Shown here: positions 8,846-17,387 of the stretch, piece by piece
Numbering within the stretch: the first letter of the stretch is position 1
Layout: each line of letters opens with the position of its first letter
DNA from: Muribaculaceae bacterium
GTDB taxonomy: Bacteria; Bacteroidota; Bacteroidia; Bacteroidales; Muribaculaceae
Reading direction: 5' to 3'
Length of the DNA stretch: 34,094 nt
NCBI GenBank assembly: GCA_028689665.1
Contig: JAQVCR010000021.1
Coordinates: forward strand, 1 to 34,094
Notes under the pieces: model-generated
What the model was told of the DNA's origin: nothing
Database searches by the model: none
What the model saw: only the letters and a program-made list of their open reading frames with translations
Translations under genes and position numbers: made by a program

Positions 8846-8846
8846 C

Positions 8847-8875
8847 AAGAGGAAGTCTTTTAGGCTTCCTCTTTT
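8847..8875 (+). terminator. Terminator after tRNA-Asp
   Basis: AAGAGGAAG pairs with CTTCCTCTT (9 bp) directly after the tRNA, then a short T-run. Confidence 0.75.
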
Positions 8876-8885
8876 GTTGTTTAAT

Positions 8886-9065
8886 ATGGAATGTAGAATG
8901 TGAAAGTGGAACAGTATAAAGTAGCAAGTGGGAAAGTATAAAGTATAAAGGGGGAAAGTGGGAAAGTATAAAGTATTAAGTAGCAAGTATAAAGTAGCAA
9001 GGGTGAAAGGGGGAAGGTCGGAGTGTGGGGAAGGGTGTCCTTGCATTGCGACAGCGTGGCGACAC
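8886..9065. repeat. Purine-rich repeat tract with hairpin core
   Basis: About 150 bases of degenerate G/A-rich repeats (GTATAAAGT, GGGAAAGT, GTAGCAAGT, TGTAGAATG) followed by a core at 9035-9065 with GTGTC/GACAC ends and the string ACAGCGTGGC. The same core string recurs at 19737-19746 beside another purine tract. No credible gene is seen; open frames here are low-complexity. It lies between the tRNA-Asp terminator and the panB terminator. Confidence 0.7.
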
Positions 9066-9125
9066 TGACTTTTGGTGGTGGTTTTCGGCTGCTTTGGCGA
9101 TTTTTGTTGCCTTTTTTGTCGGCAT

Positions 9126-9160
9126 AAAAAATCTCGAGCATTATTGATGCTCGAGATTTT
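9126..9160 (-). terminator. Terminator of panB
   Basis: ATCTCGAGCAT (9131-9141) pairs with ATGCTCGAGAT (9147-9157) around a five-base loop, with A and T runs on the flanks. It is 25 bases past the panB stop on the minus strand. Confidence 0.85.
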
Positions 9161-9184
9161 CGGTATTTTGTTGTCCGATGTTTT

Positions 9185-10006
9185 TTAGTATTGTTCTTTT
9201 TCGTTTGGGAAATCTTGCTCTTTCACGTCGGTAACGTAGTGCGACACTGCATCTTCGATGATTGTGCCTACATCGGCATAGCGACGAAGGAATCGGGGTG
9301 AGAAACCTTTATTTATCCCCAGCATGTCGTGCATCACAAGTACTTGACCGTCGACGCCACCTCCGGCACCAATTCCAATAACGGGAATAGTCAATTCTTT
9401 AGCTACTTTTTCGGCAAGAGTAGCAGGTATCTTTTCAAGAACGAGAGCAAAGCAGCCAATCTCTTGAAGTACTTTTGCATCTTCCACAAGTTTGAGAGCT
9501 TCTTCTTCCTCGCGAGCGCGAACGGTGTAAGTTCCAAATTTGTTAATCGATTGAGGAGTAAGTCCGAGGTGTCCCATCACCGGAATTCCGGCGCAAAGGA
9601 TTTTCTCGATCGATTCTCTAATTTCGGCACCACCTTCAAGTTTTACGCAATCGGCGTGAGTTTCTTTCATAATTCTAATAGCCGAAGAGAGAGCTTCAAG
9701 AGGGTTTCCTTGATATGTACCAAAAGGCATATCCACAACTACTAAAGCACGATTAACAGCTTTCATTACCGATTTACCATGATAAATCATTTGGTCGAGA
9801 GTGATAGGCAGTGTAGTTATGTTACCAGCCATCACGTTAGAAGCCGAGTCGCCAACTAAGATTACGTCGATTCCGGCGCCATCAATAAGTTTAGCCATCG
9901 AATAATCGTAGGCTGTGAGCATTGCTATCTTTTCATTACGGCGTTTCATCTCAACAAGACGATGTGTCGTAACCTTACGGGTGTCTTCGCTTGAATAAGT
10001 TGACAT
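9185..10006 (-). CDS. panB: 3-methyl-2-oxobutanoate hydroxymethyltransferase
   Basis: First committed enzyme of pantothenate (vitamin B5) synthesis: it transfers a hydroxymethyl group from methylene-tetrahydrofolate to alpha-ketoisovalerate, giving ketopantoate. 273 aa, the normal size. The barrel signatures are present: [29 protein letters not shown] (metal-binding Asp), [10 protein letters not shown] (substrate Lys), [12 protein letters not shown] and [17 protein letters not shown] (catalytic Glu position not marked). It is a single-gene unit with its own promoter and terminator. A coaX pantothenate kinase is encoded about 20 kb away in this window, but panC and panD are not here. Confidence 0.96.
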   Translation of the reverse strand: MSTYSSEDTRKVTTHRLVEMKRRNEKIAMLTAYDYSMAKLIDGAGIDVILVGDSASNVMAGNITTLPITLDQMIYHGKSVMKAVNRALVVVDMPFGTYQGNPLEALSSAIRIMKETHADCVKLEGGAEIRESIEKILCAGIPVMGHLGLTPQSINKFGTYTVRAREEEEALKLVEDAKVLQEIGCFALVLEKIPATLAEKVAKELTIPVIGIGAGGGVDGQVLVMHDMLGINKGFSPRFLRRYADVGTIIEDAVSHYVTDVKEQDFPNEKEQY

Positions 10007-10034
10007 TGTTTCTTATGTTTAATAAATAATTTGG

Positions 10035-10065
10035 CAAAGTTACTATAAAAGATTACTATCTCAGA
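10035..10065 (-). promoter_or_regulatory. Promoter of panB
   Basis: On the minus strand TCTG (10062-10065, one mismatch to TTTG), 19 bases, then TAACTTTG (10035-10042), 28 bases before the panB ATG. Confidence 0.65.
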
Positions 10066-10130
10066 ACTTTTTTTGTGATATTATTTTTTGTGTATAATTT
10101 GTTAATTCAGTATTCTAAATCGAGGCAGGC

Positions 10131-10877
10131 TCATATTACGAAGGCTATCTCTTTGAAGTAGTGTGCGCTTGTAGTGCCTGTGGTGCTTTCTACAATTAAT
10201 TTGCCGTCGGGTTGCACGTCGACTATTTTAGCTTCGAGCGGTGTGCCGTCGGGAAGGGTGAAAGGGTGGAAAGCGTTATCGTATCGGTATAGCTTCGATA
10301 GATATTGGTCGTGTAGCTGAGCGAGAGCGTCGTCGCTCATCTCGCCACAGAGTGGTGATACCGTGCTGATTATCTCGTCGCCCAATTCGTGTAGCAACTT
10401 TTCGGTGTCGATAGAAGTTTCGACAATATGAATTAAGGAAATAGGGTTAGGAGCATCTGACATAAATTTCTCTTGGTTCACGTTGATTCCTATGCCTGCA
10501 ATAGCTTGTATTATGCGGTGAGAGTCGATTACATTTTCGATCAATATTCCGCATATCTTGCTGTCTTTATAATATATATCGTTAGGCCACTTGATAGAAA
10601 ATCCGTCGGCATATTGTTCGAGGATATTTACTATTGCGATTGAAACAGCTTCAGAAAGATGGAATTGTCGAGCCGGGTGTAGCGCAAGCCCTTTAAAAAG
10701 GATAGAGAATGTTAGGTTTTTATCTGGTTCCGACTCCCACGAATTACCGCGTTGCCCACGTCCCGATGTCTGGTTGTAGGTATATACCATAGTCATATCG
10801 GGGAGCATCGACGCGACGCTAGCCAGATAAGAGTTTGTAGAGGCAGTATTGTGGAGGAGGATATATTTAGCTTTCAT
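10131..10877 (-). CDS. birA: Biotin--[acetyl-CoA-carboxylase] ligase
   Basis: Activates biotin with ATP and attaches it to the carrier Lys of biotin enzymes. 248 aa with only the catalytic and C-terminal domains; the DNA-binding helix-turn-helix of bifunctional BirA is absent, so it is not a repressor. Motifs: SGRGQRGNSWES (biotinyl-AMP loop), KWPNDIYY, KICGILIEN and AGIGINVNQ. The start codon overlaps the tsaE stop by one base (TAATG), showing coupling. It is the last gene of the permease-porW-porX-tsaE-birA run; no clear hairpin terminator is seen in the 124 bases before panB. Confidence 0.93.
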   Translation of the reverse strand: MKAKYILLHNTASTNSYLASVASMLPDMTMVYTYNQTSGRGQRGNSWESEPDKNLTFSILFKGLALHPARQFHLSEAVSIAIVNILEQYADGFSIKWPNDIYYKDSKICGILIENVIDSHRIIQAIAGIGINVNQEKFMSDAPNPISLIHIVETSIDTEKLLHELGDEIISTVSPLCGEMSDDALAQLHDQYLSKLYRYDNAFHPFTLPDGTPLEAKIVDVQPDGKLIVESTTGTTSAHYFKEIAFVI

Positions 10878-11305
10878 TATTCAGGAAAAGTTAATTTTAT
10901 TTCTCGTTCGCCATTTTCCACTTCCTTAATTTCCACTTTAACGGTATCTTCGGGGAGTAGCTCCTCGATTCTTTCAGGCCATTCAATAAGGCATAAAGCC
11001 CCCGAGTCGAAGTAGTCTTCTGTTCCTATGTCTTCGGCTTCGCCTATATTGTTAAGGCGATAGCAATCGAAGTGATATATAAGTTCGGCAGTCGAGCTAG
11101 AGCGATACTCGTTAATTATCGAGAATGAAGGCGAATTTGTGATATCATCAACTCCAAGTTCGTTGCAAAGAGCATTGATAAAAGTAGTCTTTCCGGCTCC
11201 CATTTCGCCGTAGAAAGCGAATATTGTGTATTCGTCCATCACTTCGATAAACTGGCGAGCCGCCTCGTTAATTGTTTCGAGTGATTTAATTTTAATAGTT
11301 TTCAT
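10877..11305 (-). CDS. tsaE: tRNA t6A-modification ATPase TsaE
   Basis: P-loop ATPase, 142 aa, that with TsaB, TsaC and TsaD makes N6-threonylcarbamoyladenosine at position 37 of ANN-decoding tRNAs. The Walker A motif is [14 protein letters not shown] (about residues 34-47); [10 protein letters not shown] and FDCYRL are typical TsaE segments, and LIEWPERI holds the Walker B-like strand. Coupled to birA by a one-base overlap and 28 bases after porX. Lying next to T9SS regulators is not functionally expected and may only reflect a housekeeping operon. Confidence 0.94.
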   Translation of the reverse strand: MKTIKIKSLETINEAARQFIEVMDEYTIFAFYGEMGAGKTTFINALCNELGVDDITNSPSFSIINEYRSSSTAELIYHFDCYRLNNIGEAEDIGTEDYFDSGALCLIEWPERIEELLPEDTVKVEIKEVENGEREIKLTFPE

Positions 11306-11333
11306 ATCTCTCTCTCTGAATATTATAAATTTA

Positions 11334-12881
11334 TTATTTTTTCGACATAGTAATAATTGGCACTAACATTTCTTCCATCGATATTCCTCCGTGTTGGAAT
11401 GTCTCGTTATAGTATTGCACATAGTAGTTGTAATTATTAGGATAAGCAAAGAAGTCGCGTCCAAAAGCAAATATATACGTAGAAGATATGTTGGGCGAAG
11501 GCAAGCCCAATTGAATAGGGTTTTTTATTTCGTACACTTGTTTCTGGTTGTAGCTCAGATTTTTACCAACTTTATAGCGCAAGTTTGTATTAGTATTTTT
11601 GTCGCCGATCACTTTAATTGTATTATCCACTTTTATCGTGCCGTGGTCGGTGGTAAGGACTATTTTATAGCCGTTTTCGGCAATTTTTCTAAATATATCA
11701 AGAGTTCCTGAGTGCTTAAACCACGACTCGGTAATAGAGCGATATGCTGCATCCGAGTGAGCGAGTTCGCGAATCATTTTACTCTCTGTACGAGCGTGCG
11801 ACAGCATATCTACAAAGTTAATAACCAACACATTAAGGTCGTAGTTATTAAAGTTGCTAAAGTTTTGAAGGAGTTTTTCGCCAGTTGCGCTATCGTTTAT
11901 TTTATTATACGAGAACTTGTATTTTTTGCGGTATCGGTCGATAATCGTCTGTATAAGAGGAGATTCGTTAAGGTTTTTGCCATCTTCCTCGTCTTCGTCT
12001 ACCCAAAGGTCGGGGAACATACGCGAAATCTCGATAGGCATAAGTCCTGAGAAAATAGCATTTCTGGCATATTGAGTAGCCGTAGGCAGAATTGTGCAAT
12101 ACAAATCGTCTTCGTCGATTGTGAAATAATCGCTTAGAAGAGGCTTTACCACTTTCCATTGGTCGAGTCTGAAATTATCAATCACAATAAAGAAAACCTT
12201 CTCATCATTGTCGAGAAGAGGGAAAACTTTATTTTTCATCAATTCGTTACTCATCAATGGGCTGTTCTCCGAGCCAATCCAATTTTCGTAATTCTTCTTT
12301 ATGAATTTAGCAAATTCATTGTTTGCTTCGTTTTTCTGCATTGTCAGCAGCTCGTCCATATTAGTTTCGGTCTCGGCAAGATTAAGCTCCCAGAATACGA
12401 GTTTGCGATACACTTCATACCAATCTTCGATATTTGCTGCGCTGTTAATCGCCATACCGATTTTTTGGAAATTCTGTTGATAATCGTTAGTTGCTTGTTG
12501 CGAAACGAGGCTTCCCGAATGAAGATTTTTCTTAATCGAAAGCAGTATTTGATTTGGATTAAGTGGTTTAATCAGGTAGTCGGAAATTTTGTTACCAATA
12601 GCTTGGTTCATAATATCTTCTTCCTCGCTTTTAGTGATCATAATCACAGGTACATCGGGTTGCGTCTGCTTGATTTGTGCAAGCGTTTCAAGTCCGCTGA
12701 TACCCGGCATATTCTCGTCGAGTATAATCAAGTTGTAATGCTTTGTGGCAGCACGATCGAGAGCGTCGCGACCATTAGAAACGGTCTCAACATTGTAGCC
12801 TTTCTGTTTTAGAAACATTATGTGTGGCTTTAGAAGGTCTATTTCATCGTCAGCCCATAGAATAATTTCGCTACCATTCAT
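11334..12881 (-). CDS. porX: T9SS regulator PorX (receiver + PglZ/alkaline-phosphatase domain)
   Basis: Response regulator of the type IX secretion system, 515 aa from the ATG at 12881. The receiver (1-120) is intact: Asp11/Asp12, phospho-acceptor Asp55 ([10 protein letters not shown]), Thr in MITKS and Lys in LIKPL. The C-terminal half is a PglZ/alkaline-phosphatase-like domain with [40 protein letters not shown] and TTDHGTIKV carrying the likely metal ligands; Porphyromonas gingivalis PorX is a zinc enzyme of this type, about 518 aa. I choose 12881 because GGGAGGA lies eight bases upstream, a rare good Shine-Dalgarno here, and homologues start just before the receiver; a frame open to 12950 overlaps porW. 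It follows porW by 19 bases. The partner kinase PorY is not in the window. Confidence 0.93.
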   Translation of the reverse strand: MNGSEIILWADDEIDLLKPHIMFLKQKGYNVETVSNGRDALDRAATKHYNLIILDENMPGISGLETLAQIKQTQPDVPVIMITKSEEEDIMNQAIGNKISDYLIKPLNPNQILLSIKKNLHSGSLVSQQATNDYQQNFQKIGMAINSAANIEDWYEVYRKLVFWELNLAETETNMDELLTMQKNEANNEFAKFIKKNYENWIGSENSPLMSNELMKNKVFPLLDNDEKVFFIVIDNFRLDQWKVVKPLLSDYFTIDEDDLYCTILPTATQYARNAIFSGLMPIEISRMFPDLWVDEDEEDGKNLNESPLIQTIIDRYRKKYKFSYNKINDSATGEKLLQNFSNFNNYDLNVLVINFVDMLSHARTESKMIRELAHSDAAYRSITESWFKHSGTLDIFRKIAENGYKIVLTTDHGTIKVDNTIKVIGDKNTNTNLRYKVGKNLSYNQKQVYEIKNPIQLGLPSPNISSTYIFAFGRDFFAYPNNYNYYVQYYNETFQHGGISMEEMLVPIITMSKK

Positions 12882-12900
12882 CGTAAAAGTCCTCCCTGTA

Positions 12901-15750
12901 TTATTTTTTGTTATTATCTTTTTCTTCAACGTTATTGCTGTCGGTTGCATCGAGGGCTTTGTTTTCCACTTTTTCGCTCGATGCCTCTTCTAAGAATCTG
13001 AAGTATTCCTCAAATGATCGTCCTTCTTTAAGCAGTATATTGAAATTCTGCTCGCTTATCATCACCGGACGCACAGACGGTGCAATTTTCAGTTCCTTGT
13101 CTGCTTCTAAAACACGGCGATAGTGAATAAGTTCGTTATAATTGGCAAAACCTTTAATCACAAGTAATCCCAGTTGTCCGAAAGTCATAGTCTCAAGGTC
13201 GAAGTCTTTCACCACAAACGATGTAAAGTTGTGTCTTGCAATATCGAAAAGCAATTGATTTGGAGCGATGCTGTCGGTTGAATATACAAGTACATAGTAT
13301 TGTGGTTTGTCTTTGCTGTCTTCAAAAGGAGTGAGCTTAGCATCGGGTGATAGGGCAGTCGTGTCGTTAGACAGTCGCATACTCCATATCATTCCTCTCA
13401 CGTTGCTGTTACCGCCTTCGATTTTGCGCCCTTGAGCAATCTGTCGCAACATTGACGATGCAACGGGTGTAATATCGGTTTCGGGATAGCGTTGCAGCAT
13501 TTCTTTCAGCGTCTCTTTAAATTTATCGTAATTTTTCTCGGTAACGTAGGATAATGCGTTGATAAACATAAATTTTGGCATAATCTTAGATAGCGGATAG
13601 CGTCGCATCATTTCGGCGTAAGCGTCGTGTACAGCTCCGTTATTGTTGGCTAGATATTCTGTGTAAGCGCTTTCATACATTGCCTCTTGGTCGCGGTCCA
13701 TATTGCGAAGGTTGTCGAGATAGTTGGCATCTTGCATGGCTATACCATATTTTGAGTCGGCAAAGTCGGTTAGTATTAGCTGTCGATATTTCTCTGCCAT
13801 GGCAATATCTTCGATACGCATATACATTAGATACATATTGTAGTAAATGTCGAGGCGATAAATATTATCGGGATATACTCTTAGCAACGTGTTAAATTCA
13901 TTAATAGACGATGCAAAGTCTTCCAGCTTGTCCTTTAGAATGATTCCCATATTATATCGTCCTTCTTGGATAATATCGTGGCATGTAACTACCTCTTCGG
14001 GTGTTTTTGGAATTTGCTTCAGATAATATTCAACAAAGTGTGGGTCTTCTTGTTTTTTTAGGGCATCGGCACTTAGTTTTTGCTCCTCGCTCATCACGGT
14101 GTCGGTGCTTTCTGTATTTTCTTTATCGGCATCGGTAGATGCTTCAAATTCGTCCATCGAGAACGATGCTTTGTTGCGTCGTCGCCAGTTATCTTCTAGT
14201 TTGCGGTTACCCCATTGTTTTTGGAAGGCAGTCTTACCTGCATTTTTAGCGGCGGTGTTATAGAAATACCACGAATTGTCGTTCGATGCCATGTTGAAAG
14301 TTGTGGGTGCTTTATTTGCGTTATTGTTACCCATATTGTTGCCTTGCGCTTTCTGCTGAGCCAGATATTCTTCGCGCTGAGCCGCTTCGGCATCTTCTTT
14401 CTCTTTTTTCTTAAGGGCGTCTACGAGAGCTTGCGCCACTTTGGTTTGTTCTTCGGGCGATAATTTAGACAATATCACCAGCGAGTCTTGCAATTTTACA
14501 TTCTGTGCATATACCGCAAGTTCGTCGAGAACGTCAGAGCGACGTTTAAGCAACGAGTAGTTAGGATAATTCTCGTCAAGCTGAGGGATTGCCTCGGCAT
14601 AGCACGGCTGTGCCTCGGCATAGTTGTGCATCTCAAAGTAGAGAGTTCCCAGTGTGATCTGGCTTATGGCTTTTTCTATTCCGTTTCGCGTACTTTTCTT
14701 TGCTGCCAATATGTAATTTTCTATTGCGTGAGTGGTGTCTTTGCGCGATAGATATAGATTACCTATTGCATAATACACTTGGTCGAGATATTCCTTGTTT
14801 CGGTCGAATCGAGCCATGGATTTTAGCGATTTCACTTCGCCTTTAATGTCTTTGCCTGTGAATACTTCGCTTTGCTTTATGCGTGCGTTGAATTTTGTGC
14901 GATAGGTGTTGTTTGCTCCGCTGCCTGCTTTTTTGAATGCCGTATATGCGGCTTCACGATTTCCGGTGCGTGCATATAGCTGTCCGAGCAAGAAGTTTAG
15001 GCGAGATTTCTGCCCTCCGGAGGCTTTTCCGGTGGCATATTTAAGATATGGAATAGCCAGACTGTCTTGTTTGTTTTTCACATAATAGTCGGCATAGGCG
15101 AGATTATAAAGTTCTCGTGTGCTTTTAGATGTCAGCTTTTCGGGCTTAATGCGAGAAATTAGGTTGTCGGCTTCGTTAAGCCAGCCTTCGGCGCAATAGC
15201 AACGAGCTTCCCACAGTTTGGCGTCGGTAACTAGGTTGGGCAACCACGTGAAGTGTCGGGTGATATAGTGAAACGTTGCTGCTGCGGCAAGATAATCGCC
15301 TTTCATATATTGTGCCTTACCCATTAATACCCACGCATTATGCAGAAAGGGGTTATACTCATCGCGCTTGAGATATTTACGGTATTCGGGATCTTTCATT
15401 TTGCCCGAATTCTTTGCCGGGCGTTTTTTTATCGAGTGTAGCTGAATTGCTTTTTGCATTTTCTCGATGGTGCGGTCAAAGTTTGTAGCCGGCTGTGGTG
15501 CTTTAGGGTTAGCGTAAGCCTCTGCCGGGTGCAGTAACAAAGTTGCGGTATAATCGTCGGCATAGTTGTTTTCGAGCTCTTTGATTTGCTCGTCGTAGTG
15601 TGTCGAGCCGTTATAATATACATTATAGCGAGTAGTGAACGATTGATAAAAACGCGACATCGATGTATTCTTCTTTGTGCCACATGCGACAAAAATGAAT
15701 AACGTACTGATAATTAATATTATATTTAAGCTCGATTTTTTTATATGCAC
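12901..15750 (-). CDS. porW: T9SS lipoprotein PorW/SprE
   Basis: Large TPR lipoprotein, 949 aa, needed for type IX secretion in P. gingivalis (PorW) and Flavobacterium (SprE). The signal peptide ends in the lipobox FVAC-G (Cys23), followed by SMSRFYQSFTTRYNVYYNG, a hallmark segment of SprE-type proteins. Tetratricopeptide repeats fill about residues 130-430 and 590-770, with a charged low-complexity stretch between (KKKEKEDAEAAQREE) and an acidic Lys-rich end. The start is GTG at 15750; no better ATG precedes the signal peptide. It lies 48 bases after the permease and 19 before porX, so secretion component and regulator are co-expressed. Called by pattern, with good context from porX. Confidence 0.9.
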   Translation of the reverse strand: MHIKKSSLNIILIISTLFIFVACGTKKNTSMSRFYQSFTTRYNVYYNGSTHYDEQIKELENNYADDYTATLLLHPAEAYANPKAPQPATNFDRTIEKMQKAIQLHSIKKRPAKNSGKMKDPEYRKYLKRDEYNPFLHNAWVLMGKAQYMKGDYLAAAATFHYITRHFTWLPNLVTDAKLWEARCYCAEGWLNEADNLISRIKPEKLTSKSTRELYNLAYADYYVKNKQDSLAIPYLKYATGKASGGQKSRLNFLLGQLYARTGNREAAYTAFKKAGSGANNTYRTKFNARIKQSEVFTGKDIKGEVKSLKSMARFDRNKEYLDQVYYAIGNLYLSRKDTTHAIENYILAAKKSTRNGIEKAISQITLGTLYFEMHNYAEAQPCYAEAIPQLDENYPNYSLLKRRSDVLDELAVYAQNVKLQDSLVILSKLSPEEQTKVAQALVDALKKKEKEDAEAAQREEYLAQQKAQGNNMGNNNANKAPTTFNMASNDNSWYFYNTAAKNAGKTAFQKQWGNRKLEDNWRRRNKASFSMDEFEASTDADKENTESTDTVMSEEQKLSADALKKQEDPHFVEYYLKQIPKTPEEVVTCHDIIQEGRYNMGIILKDKLEDFASSINEFNTLLRVYPDNIYRLDIYYNMYLMYMRIEDIAMAEKYRQLILTDFADSKYGIAMQDANYLDNLRNMDRDQEAMYESAYTEYLANNNGAVHDAYAEMMRRYPLSKIMPKFMFINALSYVTEKNYDKFKETLKEMLQRYPETDITPVASSMLRQIAQGRKIEGGNSNVRGMIWSMRLSNDTTALSPDAKLTPFEDSKDKPQYYVLVYSTDSIAPNQLLFDIARHNFTSFVVKDFDLETMTFGQLGLLVIKGFANYNELIHYRRVLEADKELKIAPSVRPVMISEQNFNILLKEGRSFEEYFRFLEEASSEKVENKALDATDSNNVEEKDNNKK

Positions 15751-15798
15751 CGTCTTGTTAGTTGTTATTATCTTAGTATAAACGTTTTAATGAGGCTA

Positions 15799-16614
15799 TT
15801 ATTGCAATTTGCGCCGTTGCAATAGAGTTTTCGATACTCTGGCAACGCAATACAGTGTGATAAGCACTATTACTATTGTTGCCGATGCCGGAACGTCGAT
15901 AAAATATGCTATAAATAGACCGCTTAGCGAACTTATAACGCTTATGGCAATTGCCAGCAGTGTCATTTGCTTATATTGCTTGCTGTAAATCTCGGCTATC
16001 ATCTGTGGCAACGTGAAAAGCGACATCAGCAGCATTATTCCTATCAGCCTTATCGTAAGCACGATACACACAGCTATGAATATTGTCATTGTGTAGTTTA
16101 TTGCTTTCACCGGCAGCTGCATTGTGGTGGCAAAGTCGGTGTCGAAGGCACATATCACGATTACTCGATACATGAGTGTGAAGAATGCAATTAGCACAGC
16201 AGTGTAGATGGCAAACAGGGTGAGGTCGGTGGCTGTGATTGTGAGAATGTTTCCAAAGAGAAAACTTGTCAACTCAGGTACATAGCCGGGCGATAAAAAG
16301 ATAAAAAGTGTGCCTATAGCCATTCCGAAAGCCCACATCACGGCAATCGCCGAATCTTCGCGTACACGCTGCTTTGTCGACAGCCATTCTACTCCCAGCG
16401 ACGAACCGACAGCAAAGACCATAGCCATAAACAAAGGATTCATTCCAAGGAAATATCCTAATCCAAGTCCTCCAAAACAAGCGTGAGTGATCCCTCCCGA
16501 AATAAATACCATTCGCCGAGTTACAACGTAAGTGCCTATTATTGCCGAAGCAACACTTACGAGCAACACTCCGATAAGAGCATTTTGAAAAAACGTATAT
16601 CCTAATATTTCCAT
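15799..16614 (-). CDS. Metal ABC transporter permease (ZnuB/ABC-3 family)
   Basis: Inner-membrane permease, 271 aa with about eight hydrophobic helices, of the ABC-3 family importing zinc, manganese or iron. Typical segments are GTYVVTRRMVFISGGITHAC near the N-terminus and RLIGIMLLMSLFTLPQMIAE, the cytoplasmic coupling region. Its ATPase and solute-binding partners are not adjacent, so they are encoded elsewhere or shared. It is the first gene behind a perfect promoter and probably leads the operon with porW, porX, tsaE and birA. Since PorX is a zinc enzyme, co-expression with a zinc importer would make sense, but the metal cannot be decided from sequence. Confidence 0.9.
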   Translation of the reverse strand: MEILGYTFFQNALIGVLLVSVASAIIGTYVVTRRMVFISGGITHACFGGLGLGYFLGMNPLFMAMVFAVGSSLGVEWLSTKQRVREDSAIAVMWAFGMAIGTLFIFLSPGYVPELTSFLFGNILTITATDLTLFAIYTAVLIAFFTLMYRVIVICAFDTDFATTMQLPVKAINYTMTIFIAVCIVLTIRLIGIMLLMSLFTLPQMIAEIYSKQYKQMTLLAIAISVISSLSGLFIAYFIDVPASATIVIVLITLYCVARVSKTLLQRRKLQ

Positions 16615-16659
16615 ATTCCTTTATAATCGGAGCGATTAAATTTATCTCCTTAGTGAATA

Positions 16660-16690
16660 CAAAAATAGACAGAAATAACCGCCTATCAAA
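16660..16690 (-). promoter_or_regulatory. Consensus promoter of the permease-porW-porX operon
   Basis: On the minus strand TTTG (16687-16690), 19 bases, TATTTTTG (16660-16667): a perfect match. The predicted leader is about 40 bases to the ATG at 16614. No comparable box is seen directly before porW, porX, tsaE or birA. Confidence 0.8.
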
Positions 16691-16773
16691 AATAAATCAC
16701 TTTTTTGTTCAACTTGCTTGTCGCTGTCAAGAAAAAAAAGAGAATAGACAAAGCCATTTCTAAAATTTTGTAT

Positions 16774-16781
16774 TATTTTTG
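16774..16781 (+). promoter_or_regulatory. Candidate -7 box of tRNA-Leu
   Basis: TATTTTTG, 17 bases before the tRNA, the same distance as at tRNA-Asp. No good -33 box at 19 bases. Confidence 0.5.
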
Positions 16782-16798
16782 TGCGCTTTTTAGTTAAT

Positions 16799-16882
16799 AC
16801 CCGAGTGGCGGAATTGGTAGACGCGTCGGTTTCAGGTTCCGGTGGAGTAACTCCCTTGTCGGTTCGAGTCCGATCTCGGGTA
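16799..16882 (+). tRNA. tRNA-Leu (CAG)
   Basis: 84-nt class II tRNA. The acceptor stem ACCCGAG pairs with CTCGGGT, with discriminator A at 16882. The D arm is GGCGGAATTGGTAGACGC, the anticodon loop TTCAGGT gives CAG, then a variable arm (GGAGTAACTCC) and T arm GGTTCGAGTC. The anticodon stem (TCGGT/TCCGG) has a T-T mismatch at the loop-closing pair and a T-G pair at its base. An A-T first acceptor pair is less usual for tRNA-Leu. CCA is not encoded. Confidence 0.95.
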
Positions 16883-16903
16883 CAAATCAAGAAAAAACAC
16901 AAA

Positions 16904-16990
16904 GTAGAAAGTGCGATTTTGCCCCCTTTAGGGGGACAGAGGGCTTCACCTTTTGTCTTTCTACATTCCACATTCTCCGTCCCCCTATTT
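16904..16990. repeat. Inverted purine/pyrimidine repeat element with GC hairpin
   Basis: GTAGAAAG (16904-16911) is inverted as CTTTCTAC (16957-16964), enclosing a CCCCC-TTTA-GGGGG hairpin (16922-16935). The right side continues as CATTCCACATTCT, the complement of the TGTAGAATG-type repeats seen at 8891 and 24130. It follows tRNA-Leu and may serve as its terminator. From here to 17144 I see no gene. Confidence 0.55.
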
Positions 16991-17144
16991 TTTCCTACTT
17001 TTATACCGGGCATAAAAGCCTCATTTTCAATTAAGAGAGATGGACATCAGTTTATTTTGGTGTTCTTTTTTTTATTTTTTTAGAGAAATAACACTTTTTA
17101 TGAAATAATTTTGTATTTGCATCCCTATCAATAACGTTTTTTAT

Positions 17145-17152
17145 TATATTTG
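17145..17152 (+). promoter_or_regulatory. Candidate -7 box for the structured RNA and LRR gene
   Basis: TATATTTG matches TAnnTTTG; the predicted transcript start is near 17158. No TTTG at the -33 distance. No other TAnnTTTG lies between here and the LRR start, implying either a leader of about 400 nt or a separate small RNA. Confidence 0.4.
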
Positions 17153-17168
17153 CATATGTTTCAATGTC

Positions 17169-17387
17169 AGCTATAGAGATAGCTCAAAGGGACAGACTTT
17201 TTATAAAAAAAGGTGTTATTGAAATTATCTTCTATTATCGAACTTGGCGGTTTGAAATGCGGTGAAGATAAAAGAAAATAGCACCTGCGTCGGTAGCTTA
17301 TATGTACTACGTTAAGTAGCATTATATATAGCATCGGTTTGGTGCTGTTGTTTTATCTTCAGCATGGGTACGCCAAGACCCGATAAT
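17169..17387 (+). ncRNA. Structured leader or small RNA with a long nested rod fold
   Basis: A small hairpin (AGCTAT-AGAG-ATAGCT, 17169-17184) precedes a rod built from nested complementary segments: 17234-17240 with 17381-17387 (7 bp), 17243-17249 with 17371-17377 (CTTGGCG/CGCCAAG), 17264-17273 with 17351-17360 (GAAGATAAAA/TTTTATCTTC), 17280-17285 with 17341-17346 (AGCACC/GGTGCT), 17296-17303 with 17324-17332, and CTAC/GTAG at 17307-17319 closing a GTTAA loop. A large asymmetric bubble (14 and 10 bases) sits between the second and third stems. All stems are collinear, so this is one fold, not chance hairpins. Shape and size recall 6S RNA; the alternative is a cis-acting leader of the LRR gene. 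No T-run terminator follows at once. Rfam identity untested. Confidence 0.55.

Noticed and set aside
8887..9141. Open frames of about 80 codons on the minus strand in the purine tract
   Set aside because: Low-complexity Leu/Tyr/Phe/Pro translations of a simple repeat; no start signals or domains.
12159..12812. 217-codon open frame antisense to porX
   Set aside because: Shadow of porX codon usage; no family signature, while porX is certain on the other strand.
12882..12950. Longer PorX beginning in porW
   Set aside because: It would overlap the porW end by 50 bases; the ATG at 12881 has a good ribosome-binding site and matches the family start.
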